64,000 nt of DNA from Compostimonas suwonensis (GCF_002797855.1 NZ_PGFB01000001.1:62001-126000), one strand, 5' to 3'; shown: positions 32,862-40,785, counted from the first letter of the stretch. A program made the numbers and translations. The notes: a model not told the origin generated them from the sequence alone.

Positions 32862-33301
32862 GAATCGCTCGCGCTCTGCGAGCCGTGCTGCCGCGGCATC
32901 CGCTGGATCGCGGAGCCGACGACGATTCCGAGCGCGGTTGCGAGCGCCCCGATCACGATCGTGGCGAGCGAGTAGCCGATCGCGGCGAACGGCTGGCCGT
33001 CGTGGAGGAGCACGGCCGTGTCGGTCGCGAGCGCGCTGTAGGTCGTGAAGCCGCCGAGCACGCCCGTTCCGAGCAGCAGGCGGATGCCGCGGCGCCGACC
33101 CTCGTCGGGCCCCCGCCGCACGAGCGCCTCGAGCAGCACCCCGAGCAGGAACGCCCCGACGATGTTGATGCCGAAGATCGCGACCGGAACGCCTCCGATC
33201 GCGGGGATGCTCAGCGAGAGCGCCTCACGGGCGGCGGTGCCGAACGCGCCGCCGAGCGCGACGAGACCGATCGACGACCACCGGAGGTGGACCGGCCTCA
33301 C
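32858..33301 (-). CDS. crcB: Fluoride exporter FluC/CrcB, subunit 1 of the pair
   Basis: 147 residues from the GTG that overlaps the usp stop (GTGA, complement of 33299-33301); an upstream GTG in frame is possible but ignores this coupling. Four helices with 'GGAFGTAAREALSL', 'GINIVGAFLLGVLLEAL' (pore Asn) and 'GTGVLGGFTTYSALATDTAVLL'. With the next gene it should form a heterodimeric fluoride channel that lowers cytosolic F-. Confidence 0.9.
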   Translation of the reverse strand: MRPVHLRWSSIGLVALGGAFGTAAREALSLSIPAIGGVPVAIFGINIVGAFLLGVLLEALVRRGPDEGRRRGIRLLLGTGVLGGFTTYSALATDTAVLLHDGQPFAAIGYSLATIVIGALATALGIVVGSAIQRMPRQHGSQSASDS

Positions 33302-33813
33302 GCGCCCTCGTCCCACGGCCACGGCTGGTCGCTGCCGACCGGTGCGAGCGGGATGACGATGACCGGGCGACGCTGATGATGCGCGAGGCGCACGGCCACC
33401 GAGCCGGTGAAGAACTCCTGCATGGTCGCCACGAAACCGGGCTCACGGGTACCCACGACGATGGCCACGGCGTCGAGCTCCTCGGCCAGCTTGCCGAGCT
33501 CGGTCGCCGGGTCGCCCGCGACCTCGCGCACATCCCAGCTCGAGGGCGAGCCGAGCATGATCTCGCCGATGCGCCGCCGCATCTCGGAGTCGAAGCGCAG
33601 CTCGGCCGGGTCGAAGACCTCGGGGTCGAGCGGCATGCCCACGAGCGAGCCGTCCATGCTGTCGACGAACGAGTACCTCGCGGCGTCGACATTGGCGAAC
33701 AGGATGCCGGCTCCCCAGAGCTCCGCGAAAGTGCGGGCCTGGCTCACCACGGCCTCGAAATGACCGGGCACGATGCCGACGAGAAGCATGGTCGCCGTCT
33801 GCGAATTGTTCAT
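33298..33813 (-). CDS. Universal stress protein (UspA) family
   Basis: 171 residues, one Usp domain: 'MLLVGIVPGHFEAVVSQARTFAELWGAGILFANVD' opens the fold, and 'DAVAIVVGTREPGFVATMQEFFTGSVAVRLAHHQRRPVIVIPL' carries the G-x2-G-x9-G(S/T) type ATP-site pattern in modified form. It is the first gene of the three-gene usp-crcB-crcB unit (4-nt overlaps throughout), which ties it to fluoride or anion stress rather than a general role. The ATG has no strong ribosome binding site. Confidence 0.82.
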   Translation of the reverse strand: MNNSQTATMLLVGIVPGHFEAVVSQARTFAELWGAGILFANVDAARYSFVDSMDGSLVGMPLDPEVFDPAELRFDSEMRRRIGEIMLGSPSSWDVREVAGDPATELGKLAEELDAVAIVVGTREPGFVATMQEFFTGSVAVRLAHHQRRPVIVIPLAPVGSDQPWPWDEGA

Positions 33814-33923
33814 GGGACACCCCTGACTCGATTATGGCACCAGCACCCCTCCCGGCCTAGCTCCACACGAGGCGGATGTCCACCCCCTCGACGCCGTTCG
33901 CAGGCGCTCCTACAGTAGGCCTC

Positions 33924-34808
33924 ATGAGCGACGGAAGCGTCGAGGACCCCACCACGAGATACCGCACGGAGGGCTTCCCCCGACAGGAACAGGATCAGCC
34001 GGGCCACACTTCGCACATGCATCCGGAGCCCGACCACGGCGAGCACAGCTATCGCGGCTCGGGCAGGCTGCACGACCGCCACGCCCTCATCACGGGCGGC
34101 GACTCCGGCATCGGCCGTGCGGTCGCGATCGCCTTCGCGCGCGAGGGGGCGGATGTCGCGATCTCCTACCTGCCCGAGGAGCAGGAGGACGCCGAGGAGA
34201 CCGCCGAGTGGATCGAGCAGGCCGGCCGCAGCTCCCTGCTGCTGCCCGGCGACGCCCGCGACGAGGACTACTGCGCGCAGCTCGTCTCGCGCACGGTCGA
34301 GGCGTTCGGCGGCCTCGACGTCCTCGTGCTCAACGCCGCGTACCAGGAGAACCGCGACGGGGTCGAGAACCTCGCCACGGAGGAGTTCGACCGCGTCTTC
34401 CGCACCAACCTGTACTCGACCCTCTGGATCACGCGCGCCGCGCTCCCCCAGCTGGCGCCCGGATCGTCGATCATCACGACCTCCTCGATCCAGGCCACGA
34501 ACCCGTCACCGGCGCTCATCGACTACGCGATGACGAAGGCCGCGCTGGTGGCCTTCACGAAGGCTCTGGCCGCGGATGTCGGGGAGCGCGGCATCCGCGT
34601 CAACGCCGTCGCCCCGGGGCCGATCTGGACTCCGCTCATCCCCGCGACCTCCTGGCCCGACAAGCTGCCGAGCTTCGGACAGGACACCCCGCTCGGCCGG
34701 GCCGGCCAGCCCGCCGAGCTCGCGCCCGCCTACGTGTTCCTCGCGTCATCCGAGGCCTCGTACGTATCGGGGGCGGTGCTCCCGGTCACGGGCGGCAGGG
34801 GCTTCTAG
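33924..34808 (+). CDS. SDR oxidoreductase of the YghA/general-stress type
   Basis: 294 residues. A 50-residue His/Glu/Pro-rich N-terminal extension (FPRQEQDQPGHTSHMHPEPDHGE) is typical of this stress-associated SDR group. TGxxxGxG is ITGGDSGIGRAVA, NAAY stands for NAG, catalytic Ser is in TTSSIQATNPSP and YxxxK is YAMTK. TACAGT lies nine bases upstream of the ATG, so the transcript may be leaderless. It is followed on the same strand by the Rho-N protein gene and appears to be part of a stress gene group. Confidence 0.88.
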   Translation: MSDGSVEDPTTRYRTEGFPRQEQDQPGHTSHMHPEPDHGEHSYRGSGRLHDRHALITGGDSGIGRAVAIAFAREGADVAISYLPEEQEDAEETAEWIEQAGRSSLLLPGDARDEDYCAQLVSRTVEAFGGLDVLVLNAAYQENRDGVENLATEEFDRVFRTNLYSTLWITRAALPQLAPGSSIITTSSIQATNPSPALIDYAMTKAALVAFTKALAADVGERGIRVNAVAPGPIWTPLIPATSWPDKLPSFGQDTPLGRAGQPAELAPAYVFLASSEASYVSGAVLPVTGGRGF

Positions 34809-34856
34809 GGCGTCCGCGGCACGACAGTCACGAAGTCACGACGAAAGGAGAACACC

Positions 34857-35123
34857 ATGCCCGGTGCCAAGAACTCCCGGCTGAAGGATCCGAAGCTCTA
34901 CGAGGAGCTGCGCGACGACGGCGCGTCGAAGGAGAAGGCGGCGCGCATCTCCAACGCTGCGGCGAAGAAGGGGCGCGGCGCGATCGGCAGGAAGGGCGGC
35001 GAGTCGGGCTCCTACGACGACTGGTCGGTCGCCGATCTCAAGAAGCGCGCGAAAGAACTCGGCCTGACCGGCTACTCCTCGAAGAGGAAGAGCGAGCTCG
35101 TCTCGGCGCTGCGCGACCACTGA
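34857..35123 (+). CDS. Rho-N (SAP-like) domain small basic protein
   Basis: 88 residues, strongly basic. The N-terminal part (PKLYEELRDDGASKEKAARISNAAAKKG) is the short motif of the DUF7218 kind. The C-terminal 'DWSVADLKKRAKELGLTGYSSKRKSELVSALRDH' is a Rho termination factor N-terminal/SAP helix-extended loop that binds nucleic acid. The ATG is preceded by AAAGGAGAACACC. It probably associates with DNA or RNA under stress; no direct evidence is in the sequence. Confidence 0.85.
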   Translation: MPGAKNSRLKDPKLYEELRDDGASKEKAARISNAAAKKGRGAIGRKGGESGSYDDWSVADLKKRAKELGLTGYSSKRKSELVSALRDH

Positions 35124-35220
35124 GACAACGCCCACGGACAGCGCGCGCGTCGGTGACACGCCCCGGCGTCGCGTGCATGACCCGCCCGGGCTCCTGAGCG
35201 CAGAGGCCCGGGCGCGCGTT

Positions 35221-35250
35221 CGCGACGGGCCGGCTCAGCGGCCCGTCGCG
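35221..35250. terminator. 12-bp perfect hairpin between convergent genes
   Basis: CGCGACGGGCCG (35221-35232) pairs with CGGCCCGTCGCG (35239-35250) around GCTCAG. The loop contains the TGA stop codon of the minus-strand SRPBCC gene (35235-35237). It serves as a possible bidirectional terminator. Confidence 0.6.
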
Positions 35251-35708
35251 TCGGGTTCGCGCGGGATCTCGCCCCGCCATGCTCCCGACTCCGAGCCGTT
35301 CGACTCGATGAGGTGCTTGAAGTCCTCGAGGTCGCGGTCGATCTGGATGTCGTCGATCTGGAGCACCTCGCCCGCCTTCTCGACGAAGCCCTGCGGCTTC
35401 CACTCGATCTCGAGGCGAATGCGCGTGCTCTCGTCGTCGAGGCGATGGAAGGTCACGACGCCGGCGTGCGTCTCGCCGTCGGTGCTCTTCCAGGCGATGC
35501 GCTCATCCGGCGTCTGCTCGGTGATCGTCGCGTCGAACTCGCGTTCGACTCCCGCGATCTTCACCGTCCAGTGGGTGTCGTGGTCCCCGTGCTGGACGAC
35601 CTCATCGACCCCTCCCATAAAACGCGGGAAGCTCTCGAACTGCGTCCACTGGTTGTAGACGGTGCTGATGGGGGCGTTGACATCGATCTCGCTTCTGACG
35701 GTACCCAT
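35235..35708 (-). CDS. SRPBCC (START-like) family protein, cyclase/dehydrase type
   Basis: 157 residues. 'SEIDVNAPISTVYNQWTQFESFPRFMGGVDEVVQHGDHDTHWTVKIAGVEREFDATITEQTPDERIAWKSTDG' is the polyketide-cyclase/dehydrase-like SRPBCC fold with the QFE-x-FP-x-FM motif. The C-terminal helix is acidic. The ATG follows GAAAGGCAG. Relatives are frequently found among general-stress genes; a hydrophobic ligand is assumed from the fold only. It is probably the last gene of the run starting at 36284. Confidence 0.85.
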   Translation of the reverse strand: MGTVRSEIDVNAPISTVYNQWTQFESFPRFMGGVDEVVQHGDHDTHWTVKIAGVEREFDATITEQTPDERIAWKSTDGETHAGVVTFHRLDDESTRIRLEIEWKPQGFVEKAGEVLQIDDIQIDRDLEDFKHLIESNGSESGAWRGEIPREPDATGR

Positions 35709-35823
35709 GGTCGGACTGCCTTTCGTTCCTCGGATGGATCGTGCGGACGCCTTCGACGCTATGCCGGCGCGCCTGGATATTCGAGGGGTTGACAGCCGAT
35801 CCGGAGCGCAGGGGCCACGGCCC

Positions 35824-36099
35824 CTACGGGGCTCCCCGCTCGTCGAGCACCTCGTTGACGAGCGCCCGCACGAGCCCCTCCCAGTCGGAGCCCTGCGGAT
35901 GGTCGGAGAGGTCGCCGTCGCGATGGATGCCGTAGACCGGCTCGTGCTCCTCGCCCTCGGGCGAGACGATCGTGAGGTGGCCGATCCGCGTGCCCGTGGC
36001 ATCCGTGATCGCCCAGGCCCGGGTGGAGGTGCGCACGAGGCTGAACGTCTCGTCGCGATGCTCGATCTCGACGCGTCCGTCGAGAGTGTGCGCGTTCAT
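35824..36099 (-). CDS. Conserved-looking hypothetical protein (91 aa)
   Basis: Soluble protein with a beta-rich N-terminal part (VEIEHRDETFSLVRTSTRAWAITDATGTRIGHLTIVSPEGEEHEPVYGIHRDG) and a C-terminal helix (DWEGLVRALVNEVLDE). AAGGA lies close upstream of the ATG. It follows the acidic 51-codon ORF by 29 bases. No family is recognised; codon use and the ribosome site match real genes of the window. Confidence 0.65.
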   Translation of the reverse strand: MNAHTLDGRVEIEHRDETFSLVRTSTRAWAITDATGTRIGHLTIVSPEGEEHEPVYGIHRDGDLSDHPQGSDWEGLVRALVNEVLDERGAP

Positions 36100-36128
36100 G
36101 ATCCTTGCGTCCTTTCGTCCGCGTGTTG

Positions 36129-36284
36129 TCAGGCGGGCCCTCCCGACGCCGTGTCCTCCTCGGTCTCGGGGTCGTGGTGGGCCTGCTGCGACGGCTCCTG
36201 CGTCGAGCCGTCCGCCGTCGCCTCGGATGCCGCGGCGTCGTCGTTCTCGTCGGTTCGGGCGTTCTCGTTCGTCGTGTCGTCCAT
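36129..36284 (-). CDS. Small acidic, probably disordered protein (51 aa)
   Basis: The ATG (complement of 36282-36284) begins MDDTTNENARTDENDDAAAS. The rest is Glu/Asp/Thr/Ser/Gln-rich, with no hydrophobic core, and ends TASGGPA. TAGCGT a few bases upstream and GGTGGG before the ATG suggest a leaderless or near-leaderless start. It heads the run 36284-35235 of stress-type genes. Function unknown; the composition suggests a disordered protein. Confidence 0.55.
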   Translation of the reverse strand: MDDTTNENARTDENDDAAASEATADGSTQEPSQQAHHDPETEEDTASGGPA

Positions 36285-36422
36285 CCCACCTACGCTAGGT
36301 CTCGCTTCGCCGGGGCGTCAGGGGGTTGACAGCGCGCGCGACGTCGCGATCTCCGTGGACGCACGGGTCGAGGCGCTCGGGCGCCGAGCGCGACGCGCGT
36401 GCGAGCTGCAGCCTCATGAGGG

Positions 36423-37217
36423 CTACAGCGTCTTGATGAGTCCGCCGTCGATGAGGAAGTCCGACCCCGTCACGTTGCCGGCGCGGTCGCTCGCGAGCAG
36501 GAGCACGAGGTCGGCGACCTCCGAGGCCTCGGTGAAGCGGCCCGTCGAGAAGCCGCCCTGGCTCGCGATGATGTTCTTCTTGGCGGTCTCGAAGTCGACG
36601 CCCGTCGCCTTCGCCACCGTCGCCGCGACGCCCGTCTCGCCCAGCCACAGCGGGGTGGCCACGGGGCCGGGGCTGATCGTGTTGAAGCGCAGGTTCTGGG
36701 CGCCGTACTCCTTCGACAACGACTTGGAGAGGTTCCAGACGGCGGCTTTGACGGCCGAGTAGTCGAGCACACCCGGGTCGGGCAGGAAGGCGTTGACCGA
36801 CCCGATCGTGACGACGTTGCCGCCGCCGCGCGCGAGCAGCTCGGGGATGGCGGCGCGGGTCGTGCGCACGGCCGCCATGAGGCTCAGGTTGATCGTGCTC
36901 AGCCACTCCTCGTCGCTGATGGAGAGGAAGCCCTCGGTGCGCGGCGTCACGGCTCCCACGTTGTTGACCAGGATGTCGAAGCCGCCGAAATGCGCGGCCC
37001 TGCTCACGAGCTCGGCGGGGCCCTCGGGCGTCGAGAGGTCGACGCTCACCGCGAGCACCGCGTCGGTCTTCGCGAGTTCCGCCAGCTCGCCGCCGATGCC
37101 GCGCGCGCCGGCGACGACCCGGGCGCCCTCCTCGACGAGCGCCTTCGTGACGGCGAGCCCGATGCCCTTGCTCGCGCCCGTGACGACCGCGACCTTGCCC
37201 TCGAGATGCAGATCCAT
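36423..37217 (-). CDS. Short-chain dehydrogenase/reductase (SDR)
   Basis: 264 residues, classical SDR: VVTGASKGIGLAV, NNVGAVTP, catalytic Ser in TIGSVNAFLP, YSAVK (Tyr-x-x-x-Lys) and the C-terminal SDFLIDGGLIKTL. A longer loop (LGETGVAATVAKATGVDFETAKKNI) is usual in the substrate-binding region of this subfamily. The substrate is unknown. No closely coupled neighbour; the interval 37218-37465 holds only the promoter region of the next gene. Confidence 0.88.
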   Translation of the reverse strand: MDLHLEGKVAVVTGASKGIGLAVTKALVEEGARVVAGARGIGGELAELAKTDAVLAVSVDLSTPEGPAELVSRAAHFGGFDILVNNVGAVTPRTEGFLSISDEEWLSTINLSLMAAVRTTRAAIPELLARGGGNVVTIGSVNAFLPDPGVLDYSAVKAAVWNLSKSLSKEYGAQNLRFNTISPGPVATPLWLGETGVAATVAKATGVDFETAKKNIIASQGGFSTGRFTEASEVADLVLLLASDRAGNVTGSDFLIDGGLIKTL

Positions 37218-37465
37218 TCCGTTGCCTCGTCCACGACCCTCCGCGTCGCTGTGAGCCGATGCCCCGCGATCGCCGTCCTGCGGCCGACGCTAGCGCCACG
37301 AGCCGCGAATGTCGAGCGATCCGTCACAGGAGCGCCGGGTCATCCGCCGCCTGAAAATCCCCCCTGATCGGGCAGCTCCTCACCGAACGGCCGTGCTCCG
37401 CCCGTCCGCTCCCCGACTAGGATTCAGGTAGCGGACGGATGTTCTTAATCTGAGGAGGTCGTGTC

Positions 37466-37774
37466 ATGGGAGTTCTCGTCTACAACGGTGAACAGTTTGC
37501 TTTCGACGATCGTCTGCTCTCGCACCTCAAGCTCGTGATGGTGCAGAAGATGCGGCGCGACGAGGGCTTCCTGCTGTCGTGGAGCTACTCGCTGGAGCAG
37601 GGCTCGGGCCGCAGCTCGATCTGGATCCACGGCGGTGCCAATCTGCATTTCCGCTTCGACGGCAGCCGGCCCGCCACGCTCAACAAGGAGTGGATGGACC
37701 GGATGATCATCGCCACCCACACGACCGGAGGGCTCGTGCTCGAGGCGGTTCCCGAGGAGCCGCGAACCGAATAG
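37466..37774 (+). CDS. DUF7882-type small protein (often mis-named ATP-dependent DNA ligase)
   Basis: 102 residues: 'MGVLVYNGEQFAFDDRLLSHLKLVMVQKMRRDEGFLLSWSYSLEQGSGRSSIWIHGGANLHFRFDGSRPATLNKEWMDRM'. This beta-rich small protein family is nearly restricted to Microbacteriaceae and related actinobacteria. Its occasional DNA-ligase name has no support: no nucleotidyl-transferase motif is present. The ATG is preceded by GAGGAGG. TAGGAT (near 37420) may be its -10 box. Function unknown. Confidence 0.75.
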   Translation: MGVLVYNGEQFAFDDRLLSHLKLVMVQKMRRDEGFLLSWSYSLEQGSGRSSIWIHGGANLHFRFDGSRPATLNKEWMDRMIIATHTTGGLVLEAVPEEPRTE

Positions 37775-37859
37775 CCGCCGCCCGCCCGCCGCCCGGGCGC
37801 TGGCGCGTTCGGGCGGACAGGCGTAGCGTGAAGATCCGGACGAGCTCAGGGGGCGCATC

Positions 37860-38105
37860 ATGGACGCGAACGTCATCGGCACGGTGATCTGGATCACGGT
37901 AGCGGCAGTGGCTGGCGCCGCCCTCGTGGGCTTCATCGTCTTCGCGCTCGTCGACGTGCTGCGCACGACGACCATCAGCTCGGCCGCGCGCCTGATCTGG
38001 GCGGCCGTCGTGGTTCTCGCCCCGCTGCTCGGAACCGCGGCCTGGTACCTCGTCGGCCAGCGCACCCCCGAGCTCGAGCGCTCGCTGCGCGCCTTCGCCC
38101 GCTGA
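37860..38105 (+). CDS. PLDc_N-domain small membrane protein
   Basis: 81 residues with two membrane helices: IGTVIWITVAAVAGAALVGFIVFALVDVLR and ARLIWAAVVVLAPLLGTAAWYLVGQ. This matches the phospholipase-D N-terminal membrane module that occurs alone in many actinobacteria (W-x-x-V-V-x-x-P-x-x-G-x-x-x-Y). No catalytic domain is attached. The interval 38106-38343 after it shows no gene. Confidence 0.78.
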   Translation: MDANVIGTVIWITVAAVAGAALVGFIVFALVDVLRTTTISSAARLIWAAVVVLAPLLGTAAWYLVGQRTPELERSLRAFAR

Positions 38106-38343
38106 CCTTCGGCCGAGTTTCGCGAGCTGAATCTCAAGCATCGCGAGTAGATCCCCGAAGAACGGTTGCAAACGGCCAGCGCTCCACAGCGTTCCATGAC
38201 ATTCGCGGTGCGGCAGTAGGGCTGCTCGAAAAGAACAGCCGAAGTCGTCGGCACCGTGCACCTGCACGTTGCCTCGGCTGACGCATCCTGGGCGATGAGC
38301 CCGCGGATGCGAGGCACGCGGCGGATCGGATTAGGCTGCGGAT

Positions 38344-38901
38344 ATGAGCTCCCCTGAGAACAAGCCGGGCAGCCGCGAAGCCATCCGGTCGAATGCGCAG
38401 CGGCTGTTCGCGGAACGCGGCTATGCGGGGACCCCCCTGCGCGACATCGCCCGCGACGCCGGCGTCGACCCGGCCATGATCATCCGTCACTTCACGTCGA
38501 AGCAGCAGCTCTTCCTCGAGACCATGCAGCTCGACCTCGACCACGACGTGCTGCTCACCGCGCCCATCGACACACTCGGCGAGGCCTTCATCGACTACCA
38601 GCTGCGTGCGGGCACGGCCGTTCGCGACGTCTTCCTCGCCCTCATCAGGGCGAGCGACAGCGAGGATGTCGCCTCCCGCCTCCGGGAGGCGCACGAGGAG
38701 TTCTTCGTGGGCCCTCTGCGGCAGCGCCTCTCGGGCGACGACGCCGAACTGCGCGCCCGGCTGGCCGCCGCACTCGTGGGCGGCATGCTCTACAGCCTGT
38801 GGGTGGTCGGCGACGACCAGCTCGCCGCCGCCGACCACCGGGAGCTCGTGCGGCGCTACGGCCGTCTGCTCCAGGAGCTGATCACGCCCTCGGAGGCGTG
38901 A
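38344..38901 (+). CDS. TetR-family transcriptional regulator
   Basis: 185 residues. HTH: 'REAIRSNAQRLFAERGYAGTPLRDIARDAGVDPAMIIRHFTSKQQLFLETM'; the rest is the helical ligand and dimer domain. It converges with the SDR gene at 38908 (six bases between stops). A 21-bp palindrome upstream of that SDR (40001-40021) could be its operator, which would make the SDR its target. The ligand is unknown. Confidence 0.88.
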   Translation: MSSPENKPGSREAIRSNAQRLFAERGYAGTPLRDIARDAGVDPAMIIRHFTSKQQLFLETMQLDLDHDVLLTAPIDTLGEAFIDYQLRAGTAVRDVFLALIRASDSEDVASRLREAHEEFFVGPLRQRLSGDDAELRARLAAALVGGMLYSLWVVGDDQLAAADHRELVRRYGRLLQELITPSEA

Positions 38902-38907
38902 CCGGTC

Positions 38908-39927
38908 TTACTGAACCGACCAGCCGCCATCCGAGGGCAGCACGACGCCGTTGAGATTGGTGCCGTCGTCGCTCAGCAGGAAGGTGATGGATGCCGCGAG
39001 CTGAGCAGACTCGGCGACGGGCGGGATCGTCTGCATCATCGGGCCGAGGCGCTCCTGGCCGAGCTCGGAGGCGAAGCTCGCCTGGATATTGGTCATCACC
39101 GGTCCCGGCGCCACGGCGTTGACGCGGATGCCGCGCCGCGCGTACATGAACGCCGAGCTCTTGGTGATGCCCACGACGGCGTGCTTCGAGGCCGTGTAGG
39201 CGAGACCGGCGGCCGAGCCGCGCAGAGCCGCCTCGGAGGCGACGTTGACGACGGAGCCGCGACCGCGCTCGAGCATGAGCGGCAGCACGGCGCGCGTGAG
39301 ACGGAACATGCCGTCGACGTTCACGGCGAAGACGCGCTCCCAGACCGCGTCGGACACCTCGTGCAGGGGCGTCATGTCGTCCATGATGCCGGCGACGTTG
39401 GCGAGGCCGTCGACCCGGCCGCCCGCAGCGGCGACGATGCGCTCGACGTCGTCGGGCCGGGTGATGTCTCCGGTCACGGCGATCACGGTGCCCTCGGGGA
39501 ACTCGGCCGTGAGCTCCTCGAGACGCGGGGCCGCGATGTCGACGGCGACGACGGTGCCGCCCTCGCGCGCGATGCGGGATGCCGTGGCCCGGCCGATGCC
39601 GGAGCCCGCGCCCGTGACGATGACGGTCTGGCCCGCGAAGCGATCGGGCACGATGCGCTCCACCCAGCCGGCGGCGTCCTCTCCGTCGTCGTCCGGGATC
39701 ACCCCGCCGTTCGCCGTCGCGACGAGGTCGTCGATCACCTGCTGGGGCATGGCACCCTGGCTCATCGCGACGAGTCGCTCGAGAGCGAGATCGCGCACGG
39801 GCTGGAGCGACGAGGCATCCTGCCCGCCTGCCGCGAGCAGTTCACCCAGGAGCGGGCCTCCGACGGGGTGATCGAGCCAGACGCCGATCGAGGTCGTGCC
39901 GGTGAGCGGCTTGTCGTTCTGTGCCAT
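38908..39927 (-). CDS. SDR oxidoreductase with an N-terminal extra domain
   Basis: 339 residues, about 85 more than a classical SDR. The SDR part starts near residue 97: VIVTGAGSGIGRATA, NVAGIMDD, catalytic Ser in VASEAALRG, YTASK and the C-terminus LPSDGGWSVQ. The N-terminal extension (TTSIGVWLDHPVGGPLLGELLAAGGQD...PVRDLALERLVAMSQGAMPQQVIDDLVATANGG) looks like the short helical end domain seen in some actinobacterial GH3 glucosidases; its role is unknown. It converges with the TetR gene. A perfect palindrome lies about 75-95 bases upstream of the ATG. Confidence 0.85.
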   Translation of the reverse strand: MAQNDKPLTGTTSIGVWLDHPVGGPLLGELLAAGGQDASSLQPVRDLALERLVAMSQGAMPQQVIDDLVATANGGVIPDDDGEDAAGWVERIVPDRFAGQTVIVTGAGSGIGRATASRIAREGGTVVAVDIAAPRLEELTAEFPEGTVIAVTGDITRPDDVERIVAAAGGRVDGLANVAGIMDDMTPLHEVSDAVWERVFAVNVDGMFRLTRAVLPLMLERGRGSVVNVASEAALRGSAAGLAYTASKHAVVGITKSSAFMYARRGIRVNAVAPGPVMTNIQASFASELGQERLGPMMQTIPPVAESAQLAASITFLLSDDGTNLNGVVLPSDGGWSVQ

Positions 39928-40000
39928 GAGGGTCCTTCCCGAAGGGGCATCGGAGCCCCCGACGATTGATTACGCGTCGAGTCTGCGCCCTTCGTGCGAT

Positions 40001-40021
40001 GAAGTCAACTAAGTTGACTTC
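40001..40021. promoter_or_regulatory. 21-bp perfect palindromic operator
   Basis: Half-sites GAAGTCAACT and AGTTGACTTC are exact complements around a single A. This form fits a TetR- or MarR-type operator. It is in the promoter region of the SDR gene (start 39927) and close to the 3' end of the DUF4386 gene. The TetR protein at 38344 is the nearest candidate regulator. Confidence 0.7.
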
Positions 40022-40049
40022 GAGTTGGCTGAGCCCCTGCGCGCTCGGG

Positions 40050-40709
40050 TCAGGCGGCGACCCTCCCGGCCATGAGCGTTGCCAGCGGCTCGGCGCGAAA
40101 GCCTTTGACGACCAGCCAGAGGCCCAGCGAGATCTCCCACAGAGCGATCGGCAGGGCGGCGACACCGGCCACGGCCGACACCTGACCGGTGACGCCGAAG
40201 AGCGAGGCGATGGCCGAGGCGATCAGCAGAGGGGCGCCGACGAGCCCCACGAGAGGGATGACCCTCGGCACCAGCCTCGAGCGGTAGAGGAGGTAGCCCA
40301 GGCACAGGGCATTCGCAGCGGGAATCAGGCCCGGGCCGATCAGGAAGGCGCCGTCGTGGATCGCGACGAGCCCGGGCGCTGCCGCGCCGGTGACGCGCGC
40401 GAGGGCGAGCATGGCGATCACGCCGCTGAGGACGAGCCCGGACTCCAGCGTTCGCGCGACCACGAAGCCCAGAGCCGCGGTCTCACCCTGCCTGCGGACG
40501 ACGGGGTAGAGCACAACGGCCGTGCCGACGCAGGCAGCGGCGAGGACCACCTCGAGCAGCGCCGCCCAGGTGAGCGCGGCCGACCCTCCGGCGGCCGATG
40601 CGGGGTCGCTCAGAACCGGCGCTTTCAGAGCGAGTGCGGGAATCGAGGTGACCACGGTGAGCAGATAGAGGCCCCCGGCGATGCGGGCGGCGCGCTGTGG
40701 GTGCGGCAC
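40050..40709 (-). CDS. DUF4386-type integral membrane protein
   Basis: 219 residues with about seven hydrophobic segments. 'HPQRAARIAGGLYLLTVVTSIPALALKAPVL' at the N-terminus and 'LVPRVIPLVGLVGAPLLIASAIASLFG' near the end are typical of the DUF4386 family. The GTG start (complement of 40707-40709) has GAAGGA 5 bases before it; the longer open frame lacks a site. It diverges from the TetR gene at 40813 across two matching palindromic operators, so it is the likely target of that TetR. Transport or sensor function unknown. Confidence 0.82.
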   Translation of the reverse strand: MPHPQRAARIAGGLYLLTVVTSIPALALKAPVLSDPASAAGGSAALTWAALLEVVLAAACVGTAVVLYPVVRRQGETAALGFVVARTLESGLVLSGVIAMLALARVTGAAAPGLVAIHDGAFLIGPGLIPAANALCLGYLLYRSRLVPRVIPLVGLVGAPLLIASAIASLFGVTGQVSAVAGVAALPIALWEISLGLWLVVKGFRAEPLATLMAGRVAA

Positions 40710-40734
40710 GGGAATCCTTCCGGTCGAGACGATA

Positions 40735-40785
40735 GGTATACTGTGTATACCCGCCAAGGAGCAGCCTAGGTGTACGATGTAAACC
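40735..40785. promoter_or_regulatory. Two 17-bp TetR-type operators between divergent genes
   Basis: GGTATACTGTGTATACC (40735-40751) is a perfect 7-3-7 palindrome; GGTGTACGATGTAAACC (40769-40785) is a near copy with one mismatched pair. Their centres are 34 bp apart, about three helical turns, so two dimers would bind on the same face. The sites lie between the DUF4386 gene (-) and the TetR gene (+). Confidence 0.78.

Noticed and set aside
33814-33923. Fluoride riboswitch upstream of usp-crcB-crcB
   Set aside because: The short interval lacks the conserved pseudoknot sequences of the crcB motif as far as can be judged by eye.
37466-37774. ATP-dependent DNA ligase
   Set aside because: Databases sometimes give this name to the family, but the 102-aa protein has no KxDG or other ligase motif.
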